This document shows, one piece after another, positions 28,705-38,939 of a stretch of 64,000 nucleotides of DNA. The translations under genes were made by a program, and so were the position numbers. Location: positions 2,129,001 through 2,193,000 of the forward strand of contig NZ_JARRCW010000001.1 in NCBI RefSeq assembly GCF_031501865.1, in the 5' to 3' direction. Source of the stretch: Pseudovibrio sp. M1P-2-3. Lineage in GTDB: Bacteria; Pseudomonadota; Alphaproteobacteria; Rhizobiales; Stappiaceae. The notes beneath the pieces are model-generated. The model made no database searches. It was not told where the DNA came from and saw only the letters and a list, made by a program, of their open reading frames with translations. The stretch's first letter is position 1, and every line of letters begins with the position of its first letter.

Positions 28705-29864
28705 TACCAACGGCACCTGTTTTTGACTCGGGATGAGGATTCCCAAATCACTTGAATTGTGATTCAACATTGGGAAAGGAGATTCCCAATGTCAGCGATC
28801 CCATTGCGCCGAGACTATGATGCTTCTTCGTTACGAACTCTTGCTTGTCAAAGTAAGGATGTCAGGCAGAGCCGCCGCCTTCTTGCTCTTGCTGCTGTTT
28901 ATGATGGGTTGTCGCGCTTGGAGGCGGCACGCATGGGCGGCATGGACCGCCAAACACTGCGAGACTGGGTGCATCGGTTTAACGCAGAAGGGCCGCACGG
29001 CCTGTACAATCGTAAGAGCCCGGGCCGTGTCCGGTGGTTAAATAAAGAGCAAATGGCTGAATTTGCAGATCTGGTTGAGGCTGGGCCTGATTTACAACAA
29101 CACGGCGTAATTCGCTGGCGTCGGCGGGATCTGCAAGGTGTGATCGAGCAGAAGTTTGGGGTCAGCTATAGCGAAAGGGCTATTTCAAGCCTCCTCAGAG
29201 TTCTGGGATTTTCTCGGGTCAGCGTTCGGCCACAGCACCCGGCACAGGACGAGCAAGTTATGGAGACATATAAAAAAACTTCCATGCCCGGCTTAAAGAA
29301 ATAAAAGCGCGCTTGCCCTCACAAACATCCATGGAAATCTGGTGGCAGGACGAAGCCCGCATTGGTCAAAAAAATGGGCTCACCAGAAGGTGGGCAAAAA
29401 AAGGAACGAGACCACGGGCTCCCAGCGACGGGCGCTATCAATCAACTTATGTATTCGGGGCCATCTGCCCCGCCCACGGCAAAGGGGCAGCACTTGTTTT
29501 GCCCAAAGCCAATACCAATTCCATGCAGCTTCACCTTAAAGAAATCAGCCGAACCGTCGCCAAAGGGGCGCACGCAGTGGTCCTGATGGATCAAGCGGGT
29601 TGGCATACAACGGCAAAACTGAAGTTGCCTGATAATATAACCATCTTGCTGCTCCCACCCCGTTCTCCGGAGCTCAACCCGGTTGAAAATGTTTGGCAGT
29701 ACTTACGGCAAAACTGGCTCTCTAACCGAACCTTTCAAGACTACCAGGAAATTGTCGATGCCGCCTGTTCCGCTTGGAATAAGCTTATTCAACAACCCCA
29801 CACAATCACATCAATCGGTAGACGAAATTGGGCGCATACAGGTCAATTATAAGTGCCGTTGGTA
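28705..29864 (+). mobile_element. IS630-family insertion sequence, copy 1 (apparently complete)
   Basis: The element is bounded by CCAACGGCAC (28707-28716) and its inverse GTGCCGTTGG (29853-29862). Each is flanked outside by TA (28705-28706 and 29863-29864), the duplicated target typical of IS630/Tc1-mariner elements. It carries one transposase split over two overlapping frames. It lies between NRPS1 and the ligase pseudogene. Confidence 0.93.
28789..29852 (+). CDS. IS630-family transposase, two frames joined by -1 slippage
   Basis: The first frame starts at ATG 28789, preceded by AAAGGAG at good spacing, and ends at TAA 29302-29304. It has an N-terminal helix-turn-helix (SRLEAARMGGMDRQTLRDW). 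The second frame carries the DDE catalytic half: WQDEARIG, VLMDQAGWH and LNPVENVW. A run of seven A (29272-29278) in TAT AAA AAA ACT lets a -1 shift give METYKKNFHARLKEIKARLP, which restores the family-typical sequence across the joint. Read through, the protein is about 354 residues, normal for the family. Some IS families are known to make transposase by frameshifting or transcriptional slippage on A-runs. That it operates here is inference. Alternatively the run has simply gained or lost one base. Confidence 0.9.
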
Positions 29865-30068
29865 TAACTCGAAAGAGAGGCTTGGATAAAGCCGCGTGTG
29901 CTAAGCTACACTCACTCGGCCGTACTTAACTGTTGCATCATTTGAACCCAATCAATGGCGTATTAACGGTATATCGTCTTTGATATATGTGAACATTAAA
30001 TAATGCGGGATAGTTTATATATTCATATGCCTTCTGGTGGGATCTTTTAGTTAGCAAAGAGCACCCAA

Positions 30069-31625
30069 ATGGATGTAAAACCGTTTCAAGTAAACAGCCT
30101 TGTCGATCTTTTAGCGAATGCGGCACAGTCCACACCGGGTCACCTTGCTTTTCAGTTTTACCGGTTTACTGCTGCCCAAACAGGCAGCCAGTTGCAGGTG
30201 TCCTATGGGCAGCTTTGGCAACAGGCAAGGGCTTTGGGCGCGCAGTTGGCGCGGCGACTAGAGCCAGGGGAACGAGCGCTGATCGTTTGCCCACCGGGCC
30301 TAGATTACATTATCGCCTTTTTTGCCTGTCAACTAGCCGGTATTATTGCAGTCCCAGCTTACCCACCGCGCAACAGCAAGCACATGGAACGGCTGGGGGC
30401 GATCCTTCAGGATGCCAAGGCCCACAGTGTCTTATGCCTAAGCAGTCAATTGAGACAGCTTCACAACTGGGAGCAAAAGCTACAATTGGCATGTTTGCCG
30501 GTTGATCAATGTTTGCTTCAGAGCCATGCACACTGGGTACCTGTAACATCTGAAGCGGATGTTATTTCCTACCTGCAATACACCTCAGGAACCACAGGCC
30601 TTCCCAAAGGGGTGATGGCCAGTCACCAGCAAATTCTGGAGAATTTGAATCTTATTCAAAAGCTGATGAGCGGTGGTTACAGTACCGGGACACAGGTTGT
30701 TGATGCCATGTGCAGCTGGTTACCACCGTTCCATGATCTGGGCCTCATTGGTACGATATTGCTACCGCTTTACATGGGGGTGCCCGCCCATCTGATGGCT
30801 CCAGCCAGCTTTGTACAATAGCCAAGACGTTGGCTGGAGATTATCAGCCAAACCCGCTCCACTCTGACCATGGCTCCTAACTTTGCCTATCAACTGTGCT
30901 GTGACCAGATTTCCGAAGAACAAAGGTTCGGGCTTGACCTGTCCAGCCTGCGCTTTGCGCTTAATGCTGCAGAGTCGGTGCAACTAACAACTATGGAGAC
31001 GTTTAGCTCCATTTTTTGCACAAATGGCTTTAGGGCTTCAGTATTTTGCCCTGCCTATGGATTGGCCGAATCGGTGTTATTGGCCACAGCTCGCCAACCT
31101 TGGAAATACAAGGGAAGCGGCGACCATGCAACCGAGGAATGCTTTCAAAGCTACCCGGGCACAGCGTTTGAGCAAAGGGCAGGTGGGCAGACGGGCGGTG
31201 GTGGCGTGCGGGCAGGTGCTGGACACGCAGCGACTTTGTATCGTGGATCCGGATAGTTGTATGGAGCTACCGCAAGGATCCGTCGGCGAAATCTGGTTGT
31301 CCGGCCCGTCTACAACCAGTGGCTATTGGAACAAGCCAGAGCTAACATCTCAGGTGTTTCAGGTGCGGAAGCATGATGATGACAACGGCTGCACATGGCT
31401 GCGTACCGGAGATTTGGGAGCTTTGCGGAACGGTCAGCTTTATGTGTTGGGCCGATTGAAGGAAATGGTGATCATTCGCGGGCAGAACTATTTTGCAGCA
31501 GATCTGGAGATTACAGCCAATAGCAGCGATAGTCTTCTGGGCCATGACCACACCATCGCTTTCGGGGTGGAGCGGGAAGAACGGGAAGAACTTGTGTTTG
31601 TGCATGAGCTGAGCCGTTCTAGTAT
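30069..31625 (+). pseudogene. Fatty-acyl-AMP ligase (FAAL-like), broken
   Basis: From ATG 30069 the protein resembles ligases that adenylate fatty acids for lipopeptide starter units. It has YTSGTTGLPKGV, SWLPPFHDLGLIGTIL (typical of FAALs), CPAYGLAESVLL, WLRTGDLGAL and GRLKEMVIIRGQNYF. Three lesions are visible. An in-frame TAG at 30819-30821 interrupts FVQ-PRRWLEIIS. The frame then shifts near 31120, between LLATARQPWKY and the NAFKATRAQR segment. The gene also ends abruptly near 31625, after VHELSRSSM, where it meets the end of the recombinase element running the other way. The last 100 or so residues and any carrier domain are absent. By family it would have loaded a fatty acid onto an NRPS starter carrier. 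It is almost certainly non-functional now. Confidence 0.9.
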
Positions 31626-32024
31626 GAAGCGTTTCCAGCCGTCCATGCCGCCGATCTCGCCAACAGCAACAATCATCGCCTTATGGCTGCCAGCCAGCAG
31701 AGCGACCTGATGCTCCAAAACTGCAATGCGCTGTTTGGCCTTTGCAAGAGCAACGCTCAGGTCTTTCCCACTTTTGCGCTGCTTGGTTTCTATCACTCGC
31801 GCACTTTCCTGAATGGCAGCGCATTTATTGATTTGTGCTTTCGTTATCCGATTGCGCGATAAGGTAGTGTGCGCAACACCAAGTACCCGTGCGATGCTGC
31901 GGATCGTAATGGTTTCGTCCTCCAGAAGCCGTGATCGACAGGCGCTGCCAATCCGCTCATCGGGTCCGGTGAAAGGGTCATCGTTATGAGGTTGGGTCAC
32001 GTAAGGGTCCTTTATACGTCCCAT
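31625..32024 (-). CDS. Small HTH/coiled-coil protein of a Tn554-like element (3' end uncertain)
   Basis: ATG at 32024 overlaps the end of the frame-corrected large recombinase by about 41 nt. The product has a helix-turn-helix-like stretch (TIRSIARVLGVAHTTLSRN), then a coiled-coil segment (AKAKQRIAVLEHQVALLAGS), then the ending AVGEIGGMDGWKRF. This layout resembles the small accessory protein that follows the recombinases in Tn554-like and related elements, there called TnpC or DUF6262. The frame runs on into the antisense of the ligase pseudogene, so the native C-terminus is probably lost near 31625, which I take as the element junction. The function is thought to aid recombination; here that is inference. 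Confidence 0.65.
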
Positions 32025-34312
32025 CGATCAGTCTGCTCAGGTCTTTGCCGTCTGGAAAGACACGGTCACCCGGCGCCGTTCCTTTGGCTTTCTGGATGCC
32101 TTTGAGACGGCGCTCTGCGTGTTCGCGCGCATTTTGTTTTGAAGCATCGGACCCGGGATGTTTATGGAGGGCTTTGAGCAGATCGAGATATCGCTTTTCC
32201 AGCTTCACGAGGGCTCGTTGCTCTCTTGGAAGGCCGATTCGATAGAGATGGACACAGCCAGCAAGACACTCGAGATGGTGAGGGCAGGGCTCGGCCACAA
32301 ACGAGTTTAGACAAGCTCCGTACGGTGTGATGTGATATCCGTCGGCTTCTGCCGCTAAAAAGACGATCGCTGCTCACTTCTTCTCCCTCGTTTTTTTGAA
32401 TTTTCATGAATTGGTCCGCGATTTTGCCTTTGCCGCGCCCTGTCATGATCAGCTTATAGACGTCGCGCGCTTTGCCCAGCAGCAGAGGATCAAGCTCAGC
32501 TGGAACGGTGATGACATCAAGCTCTTCCGCCAAACTTCGATGATCGTATTCATAGCTTTGTGCGACGCTCTTCCGATTAAACCGCTTGCTGAGGATTGTG
32601 TCGGCCAGTCCGGCCCGAAACATCTCTGTGTTCCACAAATGCCGGAAATCGTGGGTTTCGATCAGGTGCTCGCAATCCTCAGCGGTTTCACCGTACTTTT
32701 GGAACAAAGACAGTGATCCATCTTGCTGGCCAAAACGATCCCAGGATGCCTTTTGACTTAAGCCATTTATAACATCGACGATCGTCATGTTGCCGACAAA
32801 CGGATATTTCCTGACATCACAGGGAATCCCGTCTCGTTCCTCAATCATAACCCGTTTCGGGCCGAGCAACAGCAGTTCATCGGGATAGAGCTTTTGTCCT
32901 CTGTCGAGGTTTAGTGGTTCCACATCGCTGAGCTTTGTTGGCATAGCCTTGGCCGCCCAGGCTTCCAGATCGGATATACGGACGTGGAGTTTCCTGAAAC
33001 CATGACCCGTTTCGCAGCCATCGGCAAGCCTGAAAACAAGAGGGATACCGTGCTTTCTGGCCTCGCCACACTTCTTGGAAAAATAATTCCGGACTGCTTT
33101 TCGAAAGCCGCCGTTGCCTTTGCGACGGAATTTGTCCGCAGCTGCATTGCGTAATATTTGCCGGCTTTCGATCTTGTCTAAAATTATAACAGCATGACCG
33201 CTCCCATTGTAGTCCGCGGACAAGCGTGTGTAGACCTCAAGCAGGGAAACGAGACTGTCAGGAGTGAACTCTGGAAAGATCCGGCCGGTTTGCCGTTGCT
33301 GCCTGAGACGTTCCCGCAATGGTTTTGTCAAGATTTTTATCCGTTCGACGGAGCTCAAGACAGTTTGCTCGAACTCCGGATCAATGTTGATCGTTGTTTC
33401 ATAAAGAGCCAGGCCGCTTTCGGATTTCAACGCCTGTTTGAGCGCAAAAATGCGCAACCACAGCGACTTGCCGATCCCGCCACGGGTATCGGCGCGATTG
33501 CCCTTGGGATCGAAATATTCACGCCACCTTATACAATCTTCCGGTATCGACGCGATTTCGGTGCCGCGTAGTCCCAGCAGCAGCAGCAGCCTAGCCATTT
33601 CAAAGCGCAGACGGTCATAAAAAGTTGCCGGTTTTTCTTCCCAAAGAATACGGACCAATTCCCAAAAAGCTTTTGCGTTCGGCAGCTGTTCTGCCCGTTT
33701 TCGCTCTTCCAACTCCTTTCGGATTTGCAAGGGGGATCGATTGGATTTATTTTGCGTCAAAAATCGTTCAATGAGAAGGGGAGAGCAATCAGATAGATGT
33801 TCAACATCAATGTAGTGCTTTACAATATAGCTGATTTGGTTCGTTACAGCTGTGTTGATTTGTTTGGCAAATTCCAGTGTTGAACAGACATCGTCTGCCG
33901 TCAGGTTCCATAAGTCTTTCCCGTAAGCGCAGGTCCCCAGAATACGGATATACCGAACTGTCTGCCTGGAAATATGACTCGGGCTTGTTTTATCCCGAAA
34001 TGCCCCCTTCACCGCGACGGCCTTGATGAACTCGCGCCAGCTTTGCGGTAAAATTGTATGCGGTAAAAGTGATTGTCCGGCTGTTGCGCGTCTTTCATTG
34101 ATCAATAAAAGCGCCCGATCATCGCAGCCGAAATCCCCAATGTAGTTTTTCGGGCCACTGGCGCCGGTCATCTCGTTAAGGTCCCATCTCTGCGATTTGT
34201 CTATTTTACCAAGTGGATTGCACGGCAGCGCCCACGTGAGACCGTGGTCTTCCGCAATTTGGCGGTGGAGACGCACAAACCTTTGAAGATTTTCCTGAGC
34301 GACGCTGCTCAT
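31984..34312 (-). pseudogene. Large tyrosine recombinase, third of the trio, frameshifted near the C-terminus
   Basis: ATG 34312 overlaps the preceding gene's stop in ATGA. The product of about 760 residues has the core recombinase pieces LRGTEIASIPED (first Arg), HDFRHLW (His-Arg-His box) and KSVAQSYEYDH (candidate tyrosine). Near 32357-32361 (five A on the + strand) the frame breaks. Removing one base joins it to LAAEADGYHITPYGACLN and then AEPCPHHLECLAGC, a Cys/His-rich tail that matches similar recombinases. It ends at 31984. Left as is, the frame reads a nonsense tail to 32162. The lesion sits beyond the catalytic residues, so partial function is possible. By context it works with the two upstream recombinases. 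Confidence 0.82.
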
Positions 34313-35862
34313 GTTCCGACCTCGGGATCTACATCATCGAGCACTTGATCGATTGCTTCCAGTGTTCGACGCAACTGCATGAAAGCAGGGTTTCCCTTGT
34401 CAAATCTGGCGGCTGCAATGAACTCCCGCACGGTAGCTTCAACCGCATTGCGGGCCTCCTCATGAACGTCGCGTTCGTTCAGTGGCATAAATTTCTGGCA
34501 GGTATAGCACGAAAGGCCAGGATTTTTTGTGCAGCTTTTCTGGCCAATGCCGCAGCCGCCAATGCCGATAATAAGACGTCCGTGCGGCGCGGCGACAATT
34601 TGTTGATCGTTAGGCAACCCCAGAAGTTTTGCCTTGTCAATTTTTCCGGTTTTGATGACTTCGGAAAGGGCACTGTAAACAGGTGACAGCCCCAAGGCCT
34701 TATTGATGCGATCGGCTTGCGTCGGGGAAAAGTCGAAGTAGACTAGGCCTGTGGTAATCTGGGCGTGCAGCATAAATTCGGCCAGTTCCAACGAGAAACA
34801 CCCGGCATCGACCTGACGTTGCGCCGCCGTGTGGTGTAATTCTGTTGGGGTTCGACGACGCCCCGTGATTTTTTCAGTCAACCGACAGATCGCATCGGCG
34901 ATTTCGACATTTGGCATGCCAAAAAGGGAGTTTGGGCGATCCAACTCCAGTGACTCTGGACGTTGTTTTCGGCGCTCGAGCCATATAGAGAGCATCCAGA
35001 CCCAGTCACGGTTCATTGTCCGATTCTGCGCTGGATTATATCGGCTCGCTCCGGTCCTTTGCTTGGCGTACTCAAAGGTCACATGGATCGTCGGCGGACC
35101 GTCTTCCCACGGAAGTTGGCGTACATCATTCAAATTTATCAAGGATAACTGTACCGATCGGAACCCATGTTGATAATTCCAATACAAAAGACACGCGTCT
35201 CTGAGTTCGTCGTCGGCAATCGATTGGGGACCCGTTCTGATTGCTTCATTTAAAGTATCGAAATATTCTACAATCAGCGCCTCTTCCTGGGTTGAGAGAA
35301 AGACTTCACCGTCTCGGACTGCCCGATACTTGTCTCGTTTTCCTCCATGTAAAAACTCACTAACAAATATGGCATATTCATTAGACCATGGACCAACTGC
35401 CTGATTGCACAAATAACTTAATAATGATTTTAGTGCGATAGTGAGTTCATTATTAGTACACTTAGAAAGCACGTAAGTTTCCCAGTAGTACTTTACTTTT
35501 ATAGGTTCAAGAAATAGAAACGGCATGACTTCGTGTATTAAATCTGCATTGGAATGCAATCGATAATAATAAGCAATACTGGTGTATGGTTCTAAATTCA
35601 TAAGCATCCACACGACCCAGCCTTGCAAAAGCGGCTTGACTGAAGGGTCAATTCGCTCAAAACCAATCGAAGACAAAACCCCATTTTGCCAGATGGGCCA
35701 GCGCATTGATGTTGCCGGCGCTTCGATACTGCGGACTGTTTCAAAGTAAGTGTCGTAGTAGCGAATGACGGAGGGCAGGGGCGGTAACCTGCTCACGGCC
35801 TCCGCCAAAGCCATTTTGCTTTCAATCACCTCTTTCGGATCGGCTTGGAAAGCATTGCTCAT
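34309..35862 (-). CDS. Tyrosine recombinase-like protein, second of the trio
   Basis: I place the start at ATG 35862, which overlaps the preceding stop in ATGA and indicates translational coupling; the frame stays open upstream only to a TTG. The 517-residue product has YGHFRSVQ-type sequence (NYQHGFRSVQLSLINLND, first Arg region), a LHHTAAQRQ box in place of the usual HxLRH, and a Cys-rich segment (GGCGIGQKSC, LSCYTCQKF) that may bind zinc. The catalytic set looks degenerate compared with its neighbours. It fits the middle gene of Tn554-like recombinase trios. It is intact, unlike the other two. Confidence 0.75.
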   Translation of the reverse strand: MSNAFQADPKEVIESKMALAEAVSRLPPLPSVIRYYDTYFETVRSIEAPATSMRWPIWQNGVLSSIGFERIDPSVKPLLQGWVVWMLMNLEPYTSIAYYYRLHSNADLIHEVMPFLFLEPIKVKYYWETYVLSKCTNNELTIALKSLLSYLCNQAVGPWSNEYAIFVSEFLHGGKRDKYRAVRDGEVFLSTQEEALIVEYFDTLNEAIRTGPQSIADDELRDACLLYWNYQHGFRSVQLSLINLNDVRQLPWEDGPPTIHVTFEYAKQRTGASRYNPAQNRTMNRDWVWMLSIWLERRKQRPESLELDRPNSLFGMPNVEIADAICRLTEKITGRRRTPTELHHTAAQRQVDAGCFSLELAEFMLHAQITTGLVYFDFSPTQADRINKALGLSPVYSALSEVIKTGKIDKAKLLGLPNDQQIVAAPHGRLIIGIGGCGIGQKSCTKNPGLSCYTCQKFMPLNERDVHEEARNAVEATVREFIAAARFDKGNPAFMQLRRTLEAIDQVLDDVDPEVGT

Positions 35863-37116
35863 GACCTTACTCCCGACCAAACTTCCTGCTCAGTATCAAG
35901 AGAGCGAAGGGTCTGGAGATTGGCATCGAAGGTCTGGTGCCAGACGGCCGCCAGTCGGGTTTCGTAATACGCCCGCGCATAATGGCGCGGCATTTGCGAG
36001 GTGTAGGACCAACCGAAAAAGGCTTTGAGCCTCTGTTGGGCTTCAACATCATCAATGCCGCTTTTGCGGAAACGGGTGAGCATCAGGACCGCGCAGGTGT
36101 GGCGAAGGTCATGGGCGCGAATAACGGGATCCCGCATGTTGGCGATCAGCGCTTTTCGGGCGGGCTCACTCAACACTTTCGATACGGCCGCAAAAATATC
36201 GAGAACGGCTTGACCGGAGAGAGGGGCGCCAGCCGGATTGACGAACAGCATTGGATGGGCGTGACGGCCGCGGAACGAGCTTTCATAATATTGAAAGTAC
36301 TCTGCCAGTTCAGCCGTAACGGGAATCTGGCGAATACTGTTATTGGTTTTTATCCTAGGTGGCCGTGACCAGCGGGGGTCGTTGTCTTCATATCGTGTGT
36401 CGACATTGAGCCAGTACGTGGGCTTGCCCGTTTGAGGATGGATCTGATGCTTGATGGCACTCACCGGTTGCAACAGCACTTCAGCGCTCCGTAGTCCCTG
36501 ATGCCGCATGGCAAGAATAATACAGAAATTTCGCCACCGGGCGCTTTCGGTCCGGAACGGGTTTCTCGTGCTTTCCGGGTTCGCCAGATCATAGAGCTCC
36601 TCAACGACGATGGCCGGCAATGCACGCAATGCACGGGTTTTCTTTCTATGGGGCGCCGGAGACAGGTTTTTCAGTTGCACGCCAAGACGCCCCAGTGACG
36701 CCTGCAGCGCGCTAACGCGTGAAGTGTCGTTTACAGACCCGACAGCCAGACGCAAGGTATCGAGTAAAAACCGATGCACGCTGTTCCACCGAGACGAGGT
36801 ATCGACCCTATATTGCAGGGCACGATTGTGTTCTTCGGTGTAAAAGCCGGAGGCGACGGTCTCGAGTTTAGCCAGATCCAGATCGAACAGAAGCTGGTCA
36901 AGGCAGTCGGCGCCGCATTGCCGGTGGGCGCAGCGGTAGAGAGCGTGACAGATGTTTTCTTATGGTGGCGGCTTGCAAATGCGCGCCGCAGCACGCTGTC
37001 CAAACCGTGGCCCAATAGCGTGGCAGGCCGGTTTGATCCTCCAGGCAACTCACTTCACTTAGACGCGCTGCCAGTTCACTGGTTCTTAGGACGGTCACAG
37101 TCATAGCCAAGACCAT
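35859..37116 (-). pseudogene. Tyrosine recombinase, first of the trio, frameshifted
   Basis: The C-terminal 300 residues are clear: HQGLRSAEVL (Arg I), HDLRHTCAVLML (His-x-x-Arg-His) and MPRHYARAYYE (probable nucleophile Tyr). The N-terminal part begins at ATG 37116 or 37104 (MTVTVLRTSELAARL) in another frame. A one-base excess in the T4 run at 36955-36958 (A4 on the coding strand) separates the halves. Removing one base joins HLQAATI to RNICHALYRCAHRQCGAD and removes the TAA that now stops the upstream extension. About 419 residues when repaired. It is the first gene of a three-recombinase operon with ATGA couplings. No attachment site could be identified. Confidence 0.82.
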
Positions 37117-37265
37117 GGAACCGCGAGGCGACTTGGTCAAGCGCAAACGGGATTTGGATTAGAGGCTTTCTTAAGCCGCTGGTGCGTGGAAACACAAAAA
37201 TACGCACCACATTTCAAACCTTGGTCGTGTCGGATAATATATATTATGGAACTTATTGGCTAAAT

Positions 37266-38093
37266 TTATAGTTCAGTGAGATGTGCTCTTACTAAAGGAC
37301 TTGCAGCTTCAGTCATATCACTAAGTACTGTGAAGTGGTTTTGGAACTGAGCTTCCTGATATTGAATATGGCAATCGGAGTTCTTCCAACTTCTATAGAG
37401 ATCTCTGCTCTGTTTCAAAAACTCTGGTAGCTCTTGCGCTCCAACCCAGCAAGCCATCTTCTTGCCACTTGCAGGGTCTTTCAAAGATGGACTTTCAACT
37501 CTTGCTTCTTTTTCATCTATTAGGAGCTCTTGATTCATACTTGTGTTTATTATGGGTCTAAGATCATAGACACCGCTAATGCCAACTACATTTTGAATGC
37601 GTCCCAAAATGTAATCAGGAAGTTGTGTATCTGCACAGATCATCCGGGCAACCAGTTGAGCTCCAGCAGAATGGCCTGACAAAATAATTGGGCCATCAAT
37701 ACGTTCAGCAGCGCACTCAATTGATTTCGCTATTTGATTTCTAATATCTGATATACTCACTTGAGGACAAAGACTATAGCTTGGCACAGCCACGGAATAC
37801 CCATGACTATTAAGCCCACCAGCTATAAAACTCGAAGAATTTTTATCAAAGGCTTTCCAATATCCGCCATGAACATAAACAACTAATCCTTTTGGTGGTT
37901 TATTTGCAGAATGGAAAATATCGAAGCGTTCTCTTTGCCCGCCGCCGTATGCGATATCAAGCTCGCATGGCATCTCTTGACGGTAGCGCTCCGACAAGGC
38001 TGCCCACGACTGGAATATTTGATGGGCCTCAGGAACAGCACGGCTATTACTATAAGCGGTATCCCAATCCTTTATAGATGTATAATTTCCCAT
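37266..38093 (-). CDS. Alpha/beta hydrolase, arylformamidase-like
   Basis: The 275-residue cytoplasmic protein has HGGYW at residues 75-79 (oxyanion loop), GHSAG at 140-144 with nucleophile Ser142, and a probable catalytic His253 in QNHFTVL. The HGGYW plus GHSAG pairing is typical of kynurenine formamidase and related esterases in the hormone-sensitive-lipase group. The true substrate cannot be told from sequence, and no other kynurenine-pathway gene is present. It starts 33 nt after the PhnP-like gene on the same strand and is likely co-transcribed with it and tatD. The block is visibly AT-richer than the synthetases and recombinases. Confidence 0.82.
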   Translation of the reverse strand: MGNYTSIKDWDTAYSNSRAVPEAHQIFQSWAALSERYRQEMPCELDIAYGGGQRERFDIFHSANKPPKGLVVYVHGGYWKAFDKNSSSFIAGGLNSHGYSVAVPSYSLCPQVSISDIRNQIAKSIECAAERIDGPIILSGHSAGAQLVARMICADTQLPDYILGRIQNVVGISGVYDLRPIINTSMNQELLIDEKEARVESPSLKDPASGKKMACWVGAQELPEFLKQSRDLYRSWKNSDCHIQYQEAQFQNHFTVLSDMTEAASPLVRAHLTEL

Positions 38094-38126
38094 TGCCCCT
38101 CAAATGTAAAGTTCAGAATTAAAATA

Positions 38127-38939
38127 TTATAAGTTATCCATATATATACCCAACCCATCATAAGCGGGAGTAATGTGCTTGGGCAACTGTCGTGCAACCT
38201 TGTTATAATCAATGTCTGAATGCATGTTAGTCAAGATAACTCTTTTGGGTTGAAGGATTCCATCCCACTTTAAAACATCATCTAAACAAAAATGGCTAGG
38301 GTGGGGTCGATACCGCAATGCGTCAACAATCCATAAATCCAGTGACTTCAAATAATTAATGGAGCTTTTCGGAATATCATTCAGATCAGGAGTATATGCC
38401 ACATCACCAAAGCGAAAACCAAGAGAATCTATACGTCCATGTTTCAACGGGATCGGAATTAATGGTAACGCGCCCCCTGCTCCACTTATTACAAATTCTT
38501 GTTTACTAATAATTCTACACTCTTCCATGATTGGAGGATATCCAGACCCAGATGGTGTCTGAAAACAATAGTCAAACGCTTGGCGAAGCCTCTGTGAAGT
38601 CTCTAAATCCATGAAAACCGGCAGAAGTTTCTTTTGTACGATAGAGAAGAACCGGAGATCATCAATGCCATGAATATGATCAGCATGCGCATGTGTGTAG
38701 ACAATCGCATCCAAACTCTGGACATTCGCCGAAAGAAATTGTTCCCGAATATCCGGCCCAGTGTCGATAACAATAGTTGTCGTACCAGTTTTACCTTGTT
38801 TTTCCAGCAATATTGAACTGCGTCTACGCCAATTTCTAGGCTCATTTGGGTCACATGCTCCCCAGTCACCATTAATTCTCGGCACGCCAGTTGAGGAACC
38901 GCAGCCCAGTATTGTTATTTTCAGTTGACTGTCACTCAC
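38127..38939 (-). CDS. MBL-fold metallo-hydrolase, PhnP-like
   Basis: I choose GTG 38939, whose G is shared with the tatD stop TAG, because the protein then begins just before KITILGCGSSTGVPR, the usual start of the family. The open frame reaches upstream to a TTG at 38957. Metal ligands are visible in THAHADHIHGIDDL (HxHxDH). The later ILTNMHSDIDY segment fits the family. Length is about 270 residues, normal for PhnP-type phosphodiesterases. Its exact substrate is unknown. A tatD neighbour of this kind is common in Alphaproteobacteria. Confidence 0.87.
   Translation of the reverse strand: MSDSQLKITILGCGSSTGVPRINGDWGACDPNEPRNWRRRSSILLEKQGKTGTTTIVIDTGPDIREQFLSANVQSLDAIVYTHAHADHIHGIDDLRFFSIVQKKLLPVFMDLETSQRLRQAFDYCFQTPSGSGYPPIMEECRIISKQEFVISGAGGALPLIPIPLKHGRIDSLGFRFGDVAYTPDLNDIPKSSINYLKSLDLWIVDALRYRPHPSHFCLDDVLKWDGILQPKRVILTNMHSDIDYNKVARQLPKHITPAYDGLGIYMDNL

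Larger units (their letters stand above)
31625..37150 (-). mobile_element. Tn554-like recombinase-trio element, decayed; ends approximate
   Basis: Three consecutive tyrosine recombinase genes and one small HTH/coiled-coil gene, all on the minus strand and overlapping by 4, 4 and about 41 nt, make up the element. One edge is placed near 31625, where ligase coding stops. The other edge is somewhere between 37117 and 37260, where I found neither a repeat nor the missing end of the ligase. No cargo gene is recognisable inside. Confidence 0.7.

Noticed and set aside
33194-33571. 125-residue + strand frame over the large recombinase
   Set aside because: Antisense of a gene with clear recombinase motifs.
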